Positions 25,750 to 35,670 of a stretch of 64,000 nt of DNA are shown here, piece by piece. Location of the stretch: contig CASHTG010000007.1 in NCBI GenBank assembly GCA_949357655.1, positions 868,001-932,000 of the forward strand, written 5' to 3'. Source of the DNA: Parascedosporium putredinis. Taxonomy: Eukaryota; Ascomycota; Sordariomycetes; Microascales; Microascaceae. Every line of letters begins with the position of its first letter. Within the stretch, counting starts at the first letter, position 1. The notes beneath the pieces are model-generated. The model did not search any database. It worked only from the letters and a program-made list of their open reading frames with translations, and was not told where the DNA came from. Made by a program: the position numbers and the translations under genes.

Positions 25750-26038
25750 CCTTGGGGTATATAGCTTCTTTGTCCTCCCCGGCTACTCTACCCTTAGATG
25801 TCTCGTCCGCGCTCCCCAAAATTCCTTCTTCTTCCCCTCTCGTCCGTCGACGTGACGATTCCCCCTCCCTATTTGAGATCTGAGATACCCCCTCCGCGCT
25901 GTTCATTTTTTTCTTTTTCATTTTCGTTTTTTGATACCCTCCCGTTGTGCGGGAAACCCCCAATTTCCTCCTCTCCCCTCACCTAACCGACCAAAGAAAC
26001 CCAGCTCTTACACGAAAAACCAAACCCCAACCGCCACC
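25750..26038 (+). promoter_or_regulatory. core promoter and pyrimidine-rich leader of the sugar transporter
   Basis: A GGTATATAGC element at about 25756-25765 lies 280 bp before the start codon and may be a TATA box. It is followed by strongly C/T-rich sequence, which in filamentous fungi marks transcription starts and leaders of well-expressed genes. The initiation context at the ATG is CCGCCACCATGG, a near-ideal Kozak sequence, suggesting strong translation. Confidence 0.5.
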
Positions 26039-28005
26039 ATGGTCGGCCTTGCCAACGCCGGCGCCGATGCCGCAGTCCGCGGCGACGCCCCCGCTTCGAG
26101 CACGTCAACTGGCGCAAGGAGCCTCATCTCCGCAAGCTCTACCTCATGAGCGTCTTCCTGCTCGTCGCCTCCGCCACCACCGGTTACGACGGCATGTTGA
26201 TGAACGCCGCCCAGCAAATGGACAAGTTCAAGGAGTACTACCGTGACCACGGCAACGTGTTCCAGTTCGAGGACGGCGACTGGAACAAGGACGAGAACCT
26301 TCTCGGCATCATGGTCAACATGTTCAACATTGGCTCCATCCTCTCCTTCTTCATCACCCCCTACGCCGCCGATCGATTCGGCCGAAAGCCCACCATCATG
26401 GCTGGCTGCGTCGTCATGATCCTCGGCGCCCTCATCTCTGCCTTTACCAACGGCTACGGAAGTAAGTACTAGTCTGAGCCGTGCCTCTTTTTCCCCTGAC
26501 GGGTTTGCTGTCAATTTCCTATGGGCCCTTGTTGGCCTCTGTTTCAAGGCTAGGTCACTAACCGATTTCTCTTCCCCCATCGCAGTGTGGTTGGCCGGCC
26601 GTTTCCTCCTCGGCTTCGGCAACTCCCCGCCCAGATGTGCTCTCCCCTCCTTCTCACCGAGATCTGCCATCCTCAGCATCGTGGTCCCCTCACCGCCGTC
26701 TACAACTGCTTGTGGAACTTGGGCTCCCTCAGTAAGTTTTCATCTCCCCCAGCTTTAGGGACCCCTCCCCCAAACCCTAGGCTTCGCTAACACGGAAACC
26801 TCGCAGTCGTCTCCGTCATCGGCTGGGGTACCGCCCAGATCGACGGCCACTGGAGCTGGAGGTCCATCACCCTCATCCAGGCCTTCCCTCCATCTTCCAG
26901 CTCTGCGGTGTCTGGTGGATTCCCGAGTCCCCCGTTACCTCGTCAGCAAGGACAAGCCCGATCAGGCCTTTGATGTCCTCGTCAAGCACCACGGCGGTGG
27001 CAACTCTGCCAACGCTACCGTCCAGTTCGAGTTCCGTGAGATCAAGGAAACCATTGTCATGGAGGCTCAGGCCAACAGGAGCACCAGCTACATGGACTTC
27101 TTCCGCACCAAGGGTAACAGGTGGCGACTTGCCATTGTCATCTCCCTCGGTATCATTTCTCAGTACTCTGGCAACGCTCTGTTCTCCAACTACATTGATG
27201 ACATCTACTCCAACGCTGGTATCCGTGAGCAGAACCAAAAGCTTGCTGTAAGTTCTTTTCTCCCTGCCCTCAGCTACCCCTACTACATACACCCTCACCC
27301 TCACCCTCACAAACCGGAGGGGATTATATCCTCATCCTTCATTCCGCCCTTGGGAGAACCAATACTAATCCGTTTCCCCACCTCTAGTTGACCGCCGGCA
27401 AGACCATTTTGGATCTCATCATCTCCATCGGCGCCGCCTTGACCGTCGACAAGATTGGTCGTCGTCCCCTCTTCCTCTTCGCCATCAGCGGTATGGTTGG
27501 CTCCTTCGTCTGCTGGACCATCACCGGTGCCATCTACGAGAACTCTGGCGAGACCAACAGGTCCTCCGGATACGCCCAGGTCGTCTTCATCTGGTTCTTC
27601 GGCATCTTCTACGACATCGGTTTCTCCGGTCTCCTCGTTGCGTACGCTCTGGAAGTTCTGCCCTTCGCTCTCCGTGCCAAGGGTATGATGATTCTCAACA
27701 TCACCATCCAGGCCATCCTCGCCCTCGGAAACCAGACCAACCTCCTTGCCTGGAACAGGCTCCCCAACCACTGGAACTTCATGTTGTTCTACACCCTCTG
27801 GGACTTCTGCGAGCTCATCTTCGTCTGGTTCTTCTACATCGAGACCAAGGGCCCCACTCTCGAGGAGATTGCCCGTATCTTTGACGGCGACGACGCTGTG
27901 ACTGCCCACATTGACCTCGAGCAGGTTGAGAAGGAGATCCGCGTCGCTGAGCACGAGGAAGACATCAACAGGAGGAACACGGAGTCTGGCAAGACCGCTG
28001 CCTAA
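26039..28005 (+). CDS. MFS sugar transporter (lactose permease/hexose type)
   Basis: A plasma-membrane sugar/H+ symporter of the MFS sugar porter family. Exons are 26039-26461, 26586-26731, 26807-27247 and 27388-28005, all GT-AG. Family signatures are seen: TTGYDGMLMNAAQQMD in the first helix, DRFGRKPT (loop 2-3), GRFLLGFGNS, PESPRYLVSKD after helix 6, DKIGRRPLFL, and ETKGPTLEEIARIFDG at the end of helix 12. Length is about 540 residues, typical of fungal lactose permease-like and hexose transporters. Four frame breaks (CCCCCGC near 26090, near 26625, near 26888, and CCCCCG near 26932) are each repaired by one missing base, and the protein then reads without gaps. Substrate within the sugar group cannot be fixed from sequence. 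It has an 8-kb gene-free upstream region. Confidence 0.88.
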
Positions 28006-28998
28006 TTGGCATACCCGCGCGACTGTCCTCACGTCTCCAAACATGAACCCCATGTCGATGTTTTTCCCCGCTGCTTCTGTCCTTGATTTCTCCTTTTTCT
28101 TTTCTTCTTTTTTAATACTCATGGGGGTGGGGGACGAGTAGGGGTCGCGGGGCTCTGGGAGACCAGCCAAGGCAGATCCCTTCCCAGCCGTCACTCTTAT
28201 TGTCCCGCAACCTCTCTTCGTTCTTTCTCCATCGCCCACCAGCTAATTTTCCTGCCCGTCTCTTGACTCTTTGATCCTCTCGAGGTGCCCTCCTTAGCCG
28301 GAAGAGACGGGCATTGTCCCCCTTCCTGCGACTGGTGTTCGCGCGAGAGTGGCTGATACCTTTGCTGCTTTGGTTGGGCCCCTCAATCACGTCCCATTTC
28401 CACGTATAGCACTCTTGGGCGTTCTCGTCGCCAGATCTCTGTTTTGGTTACGGGTCCAGGGAGGAGGATTTGGCCTTTTGACTCATGTATATCGTCGAAA
28501 CATACCGAGGCTAATTTAAATCTTTTCCTTTTTCATTCTCTGTGACGAGTCCAAGAATAGTGATGTTTCGTAGTAGGCTGGCTTCCTGTAATGTAAATGC
28601 TGACGGAATCATATCCGTTGTGCTCATCTTCGCGGGGTTGTTAGTGTCAACTACCATGAGGGTTCATTGTTACCAAGCGCCCAGCCTGTGGAATCTCAAG
28701 CTCAATCGCTAGCACCAAACGAAAGAAAAACCTAGGCAATATTGTTTTATTCCCTTCTTTATTTCTTCCGGGGACCGGCAGCTCTAAGCCGAGCGCGTCC
28801 ATTCAAAGCGTCTAAGATTGCCTGCGAGCCTATCAGAAAAGGCCTCCCGACCGCGTGTCAGCTTCTCGACCAGTTATGCCAAGACCATACCTCTTTCCGC
28901 CCGCAATCCACCAGTTATAAATTCTCGGGAAAGTCTGCTGTTCTCTCTTGTAGTAGTTTCGTATTCGACAACGATCATCTTCGCGAAAGCCAAGGATC
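28006..28998. other. intergenic, no supported gene
   Basis: Contains the 3' region of the sugar transporter and the upstream region of the sulfotransferase-like gene. A CT-rich stretch with GGGGGTGGGGG at about 28123-28133 follows the transporter stop. No open frame here is recognisable. Confidence 0.45.
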
Positions 28999-29871
28999 AT
29001 GACTGACAAACCGAAGGGGCCACCGACGCCGACCCCGGCCGATATCCTCGGGCGATGGGGCACTCTTATAGCTATCGCTCTGGCTATCCTAATTGGCTAC
29101 TTTGCTATGGGCAGTCCCGACTCTCCAACAGGCGACCTAGCTAGTATTATCGACCAAAAGATCTTCGTCATTGGTCTAAGCAAGACTGGCACAACAAGTC
29201 TAGGCGATGCCCTCGCGCAGCTAGGCTACCACAGATCGGGTTGGGAGGATATTCGCTCGCGTTGGCTTTTTCACGCCTATACCAACGGCCGTGTCGAGGC
29301 CTTGCTACGCCACACGGAGAGATTCGGCGCCTTTGAAGATATCCCCTGGTCTCTCGCATACAGGGAAATGGCCGACGCATACCCTACCGCCAAGTTCATA
29401 CTGAGCCTACGAGACAGCGAGGAGGATTGGCTGAGTAGCATCCGCGCGCACACGCGTAGACGGTCTTGGAATGGCCATACCACAATGTACGGGTGCCTCC
29501 GCGCCGACGACTGCCCGGAGAAATACCTAGCAAAGTATAGGCAGCACAGCGAAGAGACCGTCCAGTTCTTCTCCGACCGGGGCGAATTGAACAGGCTATT
29601 AACCTTTTACATTGACTCACCTCGGGAGATGGCGAACGCGACAGATGAGGATTCTCGGTGGGCTCAACTTCAGGCGTTCCTCGAGGTGGAGGATGGCGAT
29701 GCAAGCCGGCGTGGGGAGTTTCCGCATGCAAACTCGAAACTAGGGTTTCTCAACAGGGATCCCTTTGGTCTCTCGAAAACTATCGATCAGTTTGTTTTCA
29801 ACGCAGAGACCAGTTTTCTAGAGGCAGCAAAGGCGATTGGCGCCAATCTAGGGTGGCGAATTAAGGGTTAG
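28999..29871 (+). CDS. membrane-anchored sulfotransferase-like protein
   Basis: An intact single-exon frame of 290 codons. A hydrophobic segment at residues about 16-36 suggests a single membrane anchor with a luminal C-terminal domain. The domain starts with IFVIGLSKTGTTSLGDAL, the phosphosulfate-binding P-loop-like motif of the Sulfotransfer_4 family, and has FILSLRDSEEDWLSS, which matches the 3'-phosphate region. Such fungal proteins are predicted to move sulfate from PAPS to a hydroxyl group; the fungal acceptors are mostly unknown. It converges on the FAD monooxygenase with only 127 bp between the stop codons, which together with the transcription factor suggests a small pathway group. 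Clean reading frame, start at the first ATG, no intron. Confidence 0.8.
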   Translation: MTDKPKGPPTPTPADILGRWGTLIAIALAILIGYFAMGSPDSPTGDLASIIDQKIFVIGLSKTGTTSLGDALAQLGYHRSGWEDIRSRWLFHAYTNGRVEALLRHTERFGAFEDIPWSLAYREMADAYPTAKFILSLRDSEEDWLSSIRAHTRRRSWNGHTTMYGCLRADDCPEKYLAKYRQHSEETVQFFSDRGELNRLLTFYIDSPREMANATDEDSRWAQLQAFLEVEDGDASRRGEFPHANSKLGFLNRDPFGLSKTIDQFVFNAETSFLEAAKAIGANLGWRIKG

Positions 29872-29998
29872 ATCGAAAAGCATGGCTCTCTATATTGGAC
29901 CAGGGTGGAGTATTTCTCTATTATATCTATATGTATACATTATGAGTCTTAAATCTCACAAGTCTGGACCAGTTTGCTGTAATCTCGCTGGCTGGGCT

Positions 29999-31257
29999 TT
30001 AAAACCGACCAAGCTCCTCGTACTCTGGCAAATCCCACCCTTTGATATCTTCCTTTGAGACAAATTTACTTGGAAGGTTAATTCGCAACAGCGAGGCGAT
30101 CCCCGCAGCCATATTCATCATCAAGATGCCAAAGGATGTCTTGGGCCACCAATCGCTATTCTCAGCCACCCCCTCGTGAATCTTGTCCATGTAGGGCCTA
30201 AATTTCTCATCGTACGCCCGGAGCGCCTCGGATATTCCATCCTGGGCAGTTACCTTGTCCGTGCTCCCACAGTGCTTTCCGATCTCGCCGGCGAGGATAT
30301 ATGCCCCCATAAAGGCACACGTCGTCCCCATGCCCGTGAGGACCGACGGACAATACCCCGCATCGCCGACGAGGACGACATGCCCGTCGTACCATGGCTT
30401 CATATCGACCAGGCCCAGCCGCTCGCAGTAAAAGTTTTGGGCTTCGGGCAGGGCATCGAGAAATTCGTCCGTGATCCAGCCCGAGCCTCGCATCTCCTGT
30501 GCCAAGCCGGCCTTTTCAGCTTCGATGTCTCCATTTCGTGCCGTCTTCAGCGCCGCGGAGTCTGTGCGGCAAGTGAGATAGACCTGTAGCTGGTTGGCGC
30601 TGGTCCGGCGAGTCATGACACCCTTCCCTCCTGGGGCGACATAAGCCGTGGCGATGTACTCTTCCCCTTCTGCATGGGGCGATCGATGGAGTAGTATGCC
30701 ATGTACAAATTCTCGACCCGCTGAAATGGGTCTGGGGTGTCCGCGCCCAACATCAACTTCCGAGTCCGAGAGCCCACCCCGTCCGCACCCACGACGAGGT
30801 CAAAGGTGTCCGTCGTCCCATCCGTAAACTGAACTTCAACAGACTTGTCGACTTGTTTGTAGCTCTCGATCCCCGTTCCAAAAGCGAAGACCGCGTTCTC
30901 ACGGCACGCGTCGTACAGGATCCTGCACAAGTCCCCGCGCATGATTTCCCACTCGGTCGAGAAGGCCTGCAGGCCCTCAGAAGTTGTCCCGCCGGGGAAA
31001 TACGCCCAACGCCGTCCCGAGCTGCCGACGATCTGCATACCCTGCTCGGGGGCCATGTTTTGGCGAAATACTTTCTCGAGCCCCATGCGCTTGAGCAAGG
31101 GGATGGCGTGGCCGCGGAGGTCGAGCTGCAGGCCCGTGGTGCGTAGGGATGGGAACCTCTCGACGACGCGGACTTTGTGGCCGAGTTTGGTGAGCCAGAA
31201 GGCGAGGGCGTTGCCGGCTATGCCTGCGCCGTTGATGAGTATGTTGAGACGAGCCAT
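29999..31257 (-). CDS. FAD-dependent aromatic/PHBH-type monooxygenase
   Basis: A class A flavoprotein hydroxylase of about 418 residues expected to insert one oxygen atom into an aromatic or polycyclic substrate using NAD(P)H. The three family motifs are present: the dinucleotide fold INGAGIAGNALAFWL at residue 5, DLVVGADGVGSRTR near residue 170, and HVVLVGDAGYCPSVLTGMG near residue 300. No intron is needed. One frame break at about 30640 (AAGGGGAAG on the coding strand) is repaired by one G and joins the two halves. The start at 31257 is chosen because the longer frame to 31335 adds no conserved sequence and the dinucleotide fold normally begins within 10 residues. The region resembles tetracycline-degrading and urate-hydroxylase-like members; exact substrate unknown. 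Likely controlled by the neighbouring Zn2Cys6 factor. Confidence 0.85.
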
Positions 31258-31852
31258 GGGGATCCGGTGAGCGAGAAGAGCAGAAAGAAAGATGGGTATA
31301 GCCGGGAGAGTGTACGTTTCTGGATTGGGGCACACCGAGGTAAAAATAATTGCTTTCCGGTAGTTAAGTCTCTGAATATTAAAGAAAACATCGATCTAGG
31401 TGGTGGAAGGGCTTCGCTTTTATATCGGGTCGCTCATGCTCGGCCGTGCCACTTTGAGCGTACGGCCGATATGTCCGCCTTCCCCATAACGCCGCCCGCT
31501 GTAAGTCGCTCCTAGCCCCGCGCTCGCACGTATCGGCCAACACGGGTGCTTACCCTCACAAAACATATATCAAGGTGTTATTTTATTCGTATTACACCGT
31601 ATAGAGAATGTAGAACGTCATACGCATGGCTCCAGGAAACAAAAACATGAGGCCAATTACTTGCAGCGTATTCATATTATGTGAGGAGCTTTTTAATCCA
31701 ACCTTGATGTACCCTTTTGCTCAGTTTGCATATTATTCAATACATGTACACTTCATCACACCACACATGCACCTATTAGGAAAAGTCCGTTCCCATGAAA
31801 AACGCCGTCATGTCCAAATCCATCCCCGACCCCAACCAACTCTCAAGACCAG
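31258..31852. other. intergenic between FAD monooxygenase and transcription factor
   Basis: The left half is the monooxygenase promoter described separately. The right half (about 31560-31852) is the 3' region of the transcription factor gene; AT-rich, with no open frame I would support. Confidence 0.5.
31418..31540 (-). promoter_or_regulatory. FAD monooxygenase promoter with blocks shared with the transcription factor promoter
   Basis: On the coding strand a TATAAAAG box lies at about 31418-31426, some 165 bp before the ATG. Upstream on the plus strand are CTCGGCCGTGCCA (31440-31452), ACGGCCGATATGTCCGCCT (31462-31480) and CGTATCGGCCA (31529-31539). TATGTCCGCCT, CGTATCGGCCA and CTCGGCCGT also occur, in one 28-bp cluster, upstream of the Zn2Cys6 gene at 34258-34285. 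Zn2Cys6 factors bind CGG/CCG triplets, so these are good operator candidates. Confidence 0.6.
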
Positions 31853-34157
31853 TCAGGGAGTATCCGCATTCACATCCGCACACCCGAGCCGCGCAACCTC
31901 CGCCCTCTCCCTCAAAACCCCATAGCACAGCTCCAAACTCTCCCTCGCCGCCGTTGCAATATGCAGCTCGCACGGCACCCCCGCCTCCTTGGCCTCCGCC
32001 TGCGCCAGAATCATCTGCAGAAACATGTGGCCTTTAACATTAGTCTCGCCCGCCCGCACGCGCTCCAGGCTCAGCGCCAGCATCGAGCGCAAGGTACGCT
32101 TCAGACCCTCGCAGTACTCGGACGGGCGGCGCAGCGTCCCGTCGAGGCGGCGCTCCTCGACGCGCGTGACGAGCTCGAGACCGATGGCGGACATGGCGTA
32201 GCGGAACCCTTCCTTGAAGAGGCCGCCGCCGGCGATGGACAGGCGGGTAAAGGCGTCGTCGGGCTCCGGGGTGCCGATGGCGGTGGCGGTGTCGAGGCTG
32301 ACTTTGAGGGAGTAGTGGAAGAGGGGGTTGGTGCGGGCCTTGTTGGCGAAGGGGCAGTGGAGGGGATGAGGAAGCGGCGGACGTGGTAGTTGACGAGGTT
32401 GCGGTGGAAGGGGTGATTCCCTTGGCTTCGTTTTCTTGGAAGAAACGGGCGTACCCTCGGCAGATGTCCGTGATCTCGGAACTTAGGCGGAGAACGTCGG
32501 GGTAGGACAGCTCCGAGTGGAGATCGTTTAGTAATCGAAGGATGCGGAGGCGAGTGGGTAGCGAGTCATACAGGATGAGCTGGATGGATGTTTCGGTGAA
32601 TTCTTGCCTCGGGTGCTGCTCCTGTCCGGCCGTGGACGATTCGCTCAAGTCTTCGTCGTTGCAGTTCCGCGGGGCACGGGTATCGAAATCGTCAAAGGAA
32701 ATGCGGGGCGGCATGGCAGCGTCAAGGGATGCCTGCACCGTCATTTCTAGGATGGTGGCCCAGAGCCGCCGACGCATCTCCGCGGTGAGCAACGACATGG
32801 AAGGTAGGCGGTCCGGGTCGCGGTGCAGGCCCATCTGCATGGCTTGGTGGATGAGGAGCCGACCGTCATCCACACGAGGTCGCCGCCCACGGAGAATACC
32901 TGCCGCGCCAGAATAGTCAGGCAGTGGACCTGGAGCCCCGCAATGTTCAGGCGGTCTTTTTCCAAGGGTCCGGCCAGCCACGTCTGGGCGGCATACACCC
33001 ACGAGTGGGTCTGCTCGTCGAGGAACGGGTCGCTCCCGTCAAGCTCCTGGATGCTCGACCCGAGGGCGATGACGAGGAGGAGCTTGAGGCGGGTGGCGTC
33101 GGTGGCGGCGGTGGGATCGTCCCAGTAGTTGCGGTACTCGGCCATGAAGGTTGGCCTGTGCAGGATGCGGTAGACGGATTCGAAGGACTGGAAATACAGG
33201 TGGACCAGTTTATCCGCCGTCTCGCGGGCCGGAGGGTATAGGTGGACCTCGGTGGAGGAGAGGGTTCTACTGGGCCGAGATGCCTTGAGATCTTTGGCAA
33301 TCATTTTGCATTTGCGAAGGAGACGGCCCATGTCGGCGACCACGGGCGCGATGTCCTCTTGTGCGAAGGGTCCTTTCCCAGTGGGCTTGCACGCCTCGCT
33401 GAAGCAGGATATTATAGGCATGAGCTGTAAACACTAGTTAGCGATTATCCTCAAAATCAAAGCAATAGAGAGTCAGGGTGGGGTCGCACCTCTTCAGACA
33501 TGCCTGTCCAGAAACTCCAACGAAGCACCCTGGTCTTGTTTAACAAGATTTGCGCATCCTGGATAGGTCCCGTCTGAAGTGATAGGACATCCCGGCTCGC
33601 GTCGGAGGGGCTGCGAGTTGGAGCCAGGCTCGAAGCAGGAGTAGCTTCGAGCCTACGTACCCTATCGAGAAGATCGCGAAAGACCACCGACTCGTCCGCT
33701 TGCTGCTGCGTCGGGTGGGATCTCCGGGCCGTGCCATTGACCACGTCGAGCGCAGGGGTATTTAGCAGCGCTGAAACTGGAGCCGAATCAGAATCAGGTG
33801 TGTCCTGCGGCACATTGCCGACAGCGTGCCTCGTGGGATGGTAGTCCCGCTGTGCACCTGCATGGGGACCCGTCGACGGAGAGGAACTCTCCGAGGGGGA
33901 ACGGACTTGAGCGTGTTCCAGCTCCCGGGGGCGGAAGAACGGTTGTTAAACGTCTTGTAGGAGCACTCGGACTTTGCGGCTACGCAATGCGCGCAAGGGT
34001 TCTCCCGATCGCACTTGATCTTGCGGCGCCGGCACTCGACGCAGGACAGGGCGGGTCTTCGCCGACGGTGTGGCGGGCGCCTCTCCATTGAGGCCGAGGA
34101 TGGGGGTACGGACTTGCGACGGATCGCCTGGGCAACTTCTTCGGTGATTACAAACAT
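31853..34157 (-). CDS. Zn(II)2Cys6 transcription factor
   Basis: A fungal pathway-type regulator. The DNA-binding domain is near residue 35: CVECRRRKIKC then DRENPC, AHC and VAAKSEC, giving the exact C-x2-C-x6-C-x5-C-x2-C-x6-C spacing, preceded by a basic RRPPHRRRRP stretch that can act as a nuclear signal. The middle region carries the fungal_trans domain, with the typical LLIHQAMQMGLHRDPDRLPSM segment split across a frame break and RRRLWATILEMTVQASLD after it. Exon 1 is 34157-33490 and exon 2 33424-31853 (GTGCGA donor, TTACAG acceptor). About 740 residues when frame breaks near 33890, 32870, 32410 and 32365 are repaired, each by one C or G. The start at 34157 is preferred over an upstream ATG at 34283, which would put a hydrophobic stretch before the zinc cluster. 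Probably controls the neighbouring monooxygenase. Confidence 0.85.
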
Positions 34158-34625
34158 GGAAAGCCAAAAGGAAAAGAGTATGGAAGTGTGAAAGAGGAAG
34201 GCGTGGTGCGGCAGTCCGTCCCCAAGAGCGAAAACGATGCGAAGAAGTGTGTATAGTGGCCGATACGGCCGAGAGGCGGACATAAAGGTATTGTTTTCCG
34301 CTTAGTCATCGAATATGTATCTCCGTTACGGGCGAGAGGCGGCGCTAAGCTTCGAGATGGACACACTGAGGCAGACACGCCAGCACAGACGGAGACATTT
34401 GGAGCAAGCCAAGTCACAGCACTACATTGAGTTTCGCAAGGTTTAGTACCAAGGTAAAGAGGGTATCATTAAGGTTCGGGGAATTATGTCAACTACATCT
34501 AAGATCTCTTGCAACGCCACTCAAAAGGACCATCTTTGTGTCTGCTATGCCCCATCTTAAACCGATCTAAGGAAAGGGAATTCTCGACTTTCAACAAGAG
34601 AGTCTCGATGGGAGACGTGGGTCCT
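34158..34625. other. intergenic between transcription factor and four-TM protein
   Basis: Contains the transcription factor promoter (34158 to about 34420) with the operator candidate. The rest is the 3' region of the next minus-strand gene. No further gene seen. Confidence 0.45.
34258..34285 (-). promoter_or_regulatory. CGG-rich operator candidate upstream of the transcription factor
   Basis: On the coding strand this block contains TATGTCCGCCT, CTCGGCCGT and CGTATCGGCCA in succession, all three of which are also found upstream of the FAD monooxygenase. A related GCGAGAGGCGGC lies at about 34331-34342. The block lies about 100 bp before the start codon. Autoregulation by the encoded Zn2Cys6 protein is an inference. 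Confidence 0.55.
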
Positions 34626-35670
34626 TCACAGTCCATGGCCGACTCTAGGAATGAGGAGCATGGACCGGGTTGGGGTGGGCGCTGGACACTTCCGAAGGTG
34701 AAGAGATCGCGGGGGAGTGGCCAACGGGGGCTGCGAACCGAACCCGCCCTGTTGATGGACCGGTTCAGCGCGAGCATAATACTCGGAAACCTTGGCCTCG
34801 GGGTGGCCGGGCGCAGGACCAGTCCCCAAGTTTTGAACAGGGATGGTACCGGCGTGTGGAATAGGTTGCTGAGGGGGATAATAGACCTGGGGCTGCTGGT
34901 ACATCTTGGCGTCACCCGGAGCGGGCCGCAAAGGGGCGCCGTTGCGGTCAAGAACCACCTTGGGGACGCTATTCCGGACGCTGGTCTCCCAGCAGGCGAT
35001 GCAGAAGAGTACGATGTGAAGGAAGCTACAACGACTAGTTAGTTTATCGTTGCCTCGAGAGTTTGTGGCTTGCAACCAAAGGCTGAGATGGCAAAGTCAA
35101 GGGCTCCACTTTGCTCTGAAATCAAAAGGCAAGACTAGGTTGGACACAAAGAGGACAAAAACGAAGAAAAAAAAAGAAGAGAAGCCGTAGAGGCCGAGTG
35201 ACTTACGTGAGAATCGAGCCAAGTCCAAGGAGAGCCTTGGTGCGAGACAGGACGGCAGGCCCCTCATCACCATCCTCGTCGAAATCGTAGCCGCAGGTCG
35301 CGCCCCAGCAAAACGCACCCAACATGCTAATGCCGACGAGGACGCCGATCCAGAGGAGCAGATCCATGCCGACGCACGCGCCCGGGTGGGTTCCGCGGTG
35401 ACCTCGGCGGACGAGGATGGAGATGATCTCGGCAATGTTCCAGCAGATGGAGACGATGATCTGGCCGCCTACGATGGCGAGGGGCAGCCAGGCATCGGAG
35501 CTGGAATAGTAGTAGCCATCGTCGTAGTAGGAATACCTGTGGATGGCGGCGATCGCGCCGATGAGGCCGATCAGGGAGATTCCGAAAATGAGGGCGAGGG
35601 CGCGTAAAACGAGTTTGGTGATCCAAGTGGGCTTGGTCGGGGCTTGGATGACCTTGATGGGGCGATCCAT
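34626..35670 (-). CDS. four-TM MARVEL-like membrane protein
   Basis: Exon 1 is 35670-35207 and exon 2 35025-34626 (GTAAGT donor, TGTAG acceptor). Four hydrophobic segments are visible: residues about 20-45 (LVLRALALIFGISLIGLIGAI), 68-90, 103-125 and one just across the intron (FLHIVLFCIACWE). A short charged loop GYDFDEDGDEG lies before the fourth. The C-terminal tail is rich in Pro, Gln and Tyr (YYPPQQPIPHAG) and probably cytosolic. This layout fits the fungal MARVEL-type proteins of the plasma membrane, but no diagnostic residue is visible, so the label is by topology. The C-terminal end is uncertain because a frame change near 34740 would give a different last 40-60 residues. Confidence 0.65.

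Larger units (their letters stand above)
17821..26038. other. long gene-free region with purine and pyrimidine tracts
   Basis: About 8.2 kb without a frame I would call a gene. Many open frames exist because stop codons are few in this G+C-rich DNA, but they are compositionally biased and overlap each other on both strands. The region holds A/G-rich runs (20516-20545, 22857-22920, 23378-23432, 24722-24770) and C/T-rich runs (21598-21665, 25440-25490, 25900-25990), plus GGT/GAT repeats near 19153-19200 and 22700-22734. It could be a large regulatory region or encode long untranslated or non-coding RNA. Confidence 0.4.

Noticed and set aside
27307..28239. Long minus-strand frame of 310 codons
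   Set aside because: It is antisense to the last exon of the sugar transporter, which has clear family motifs.
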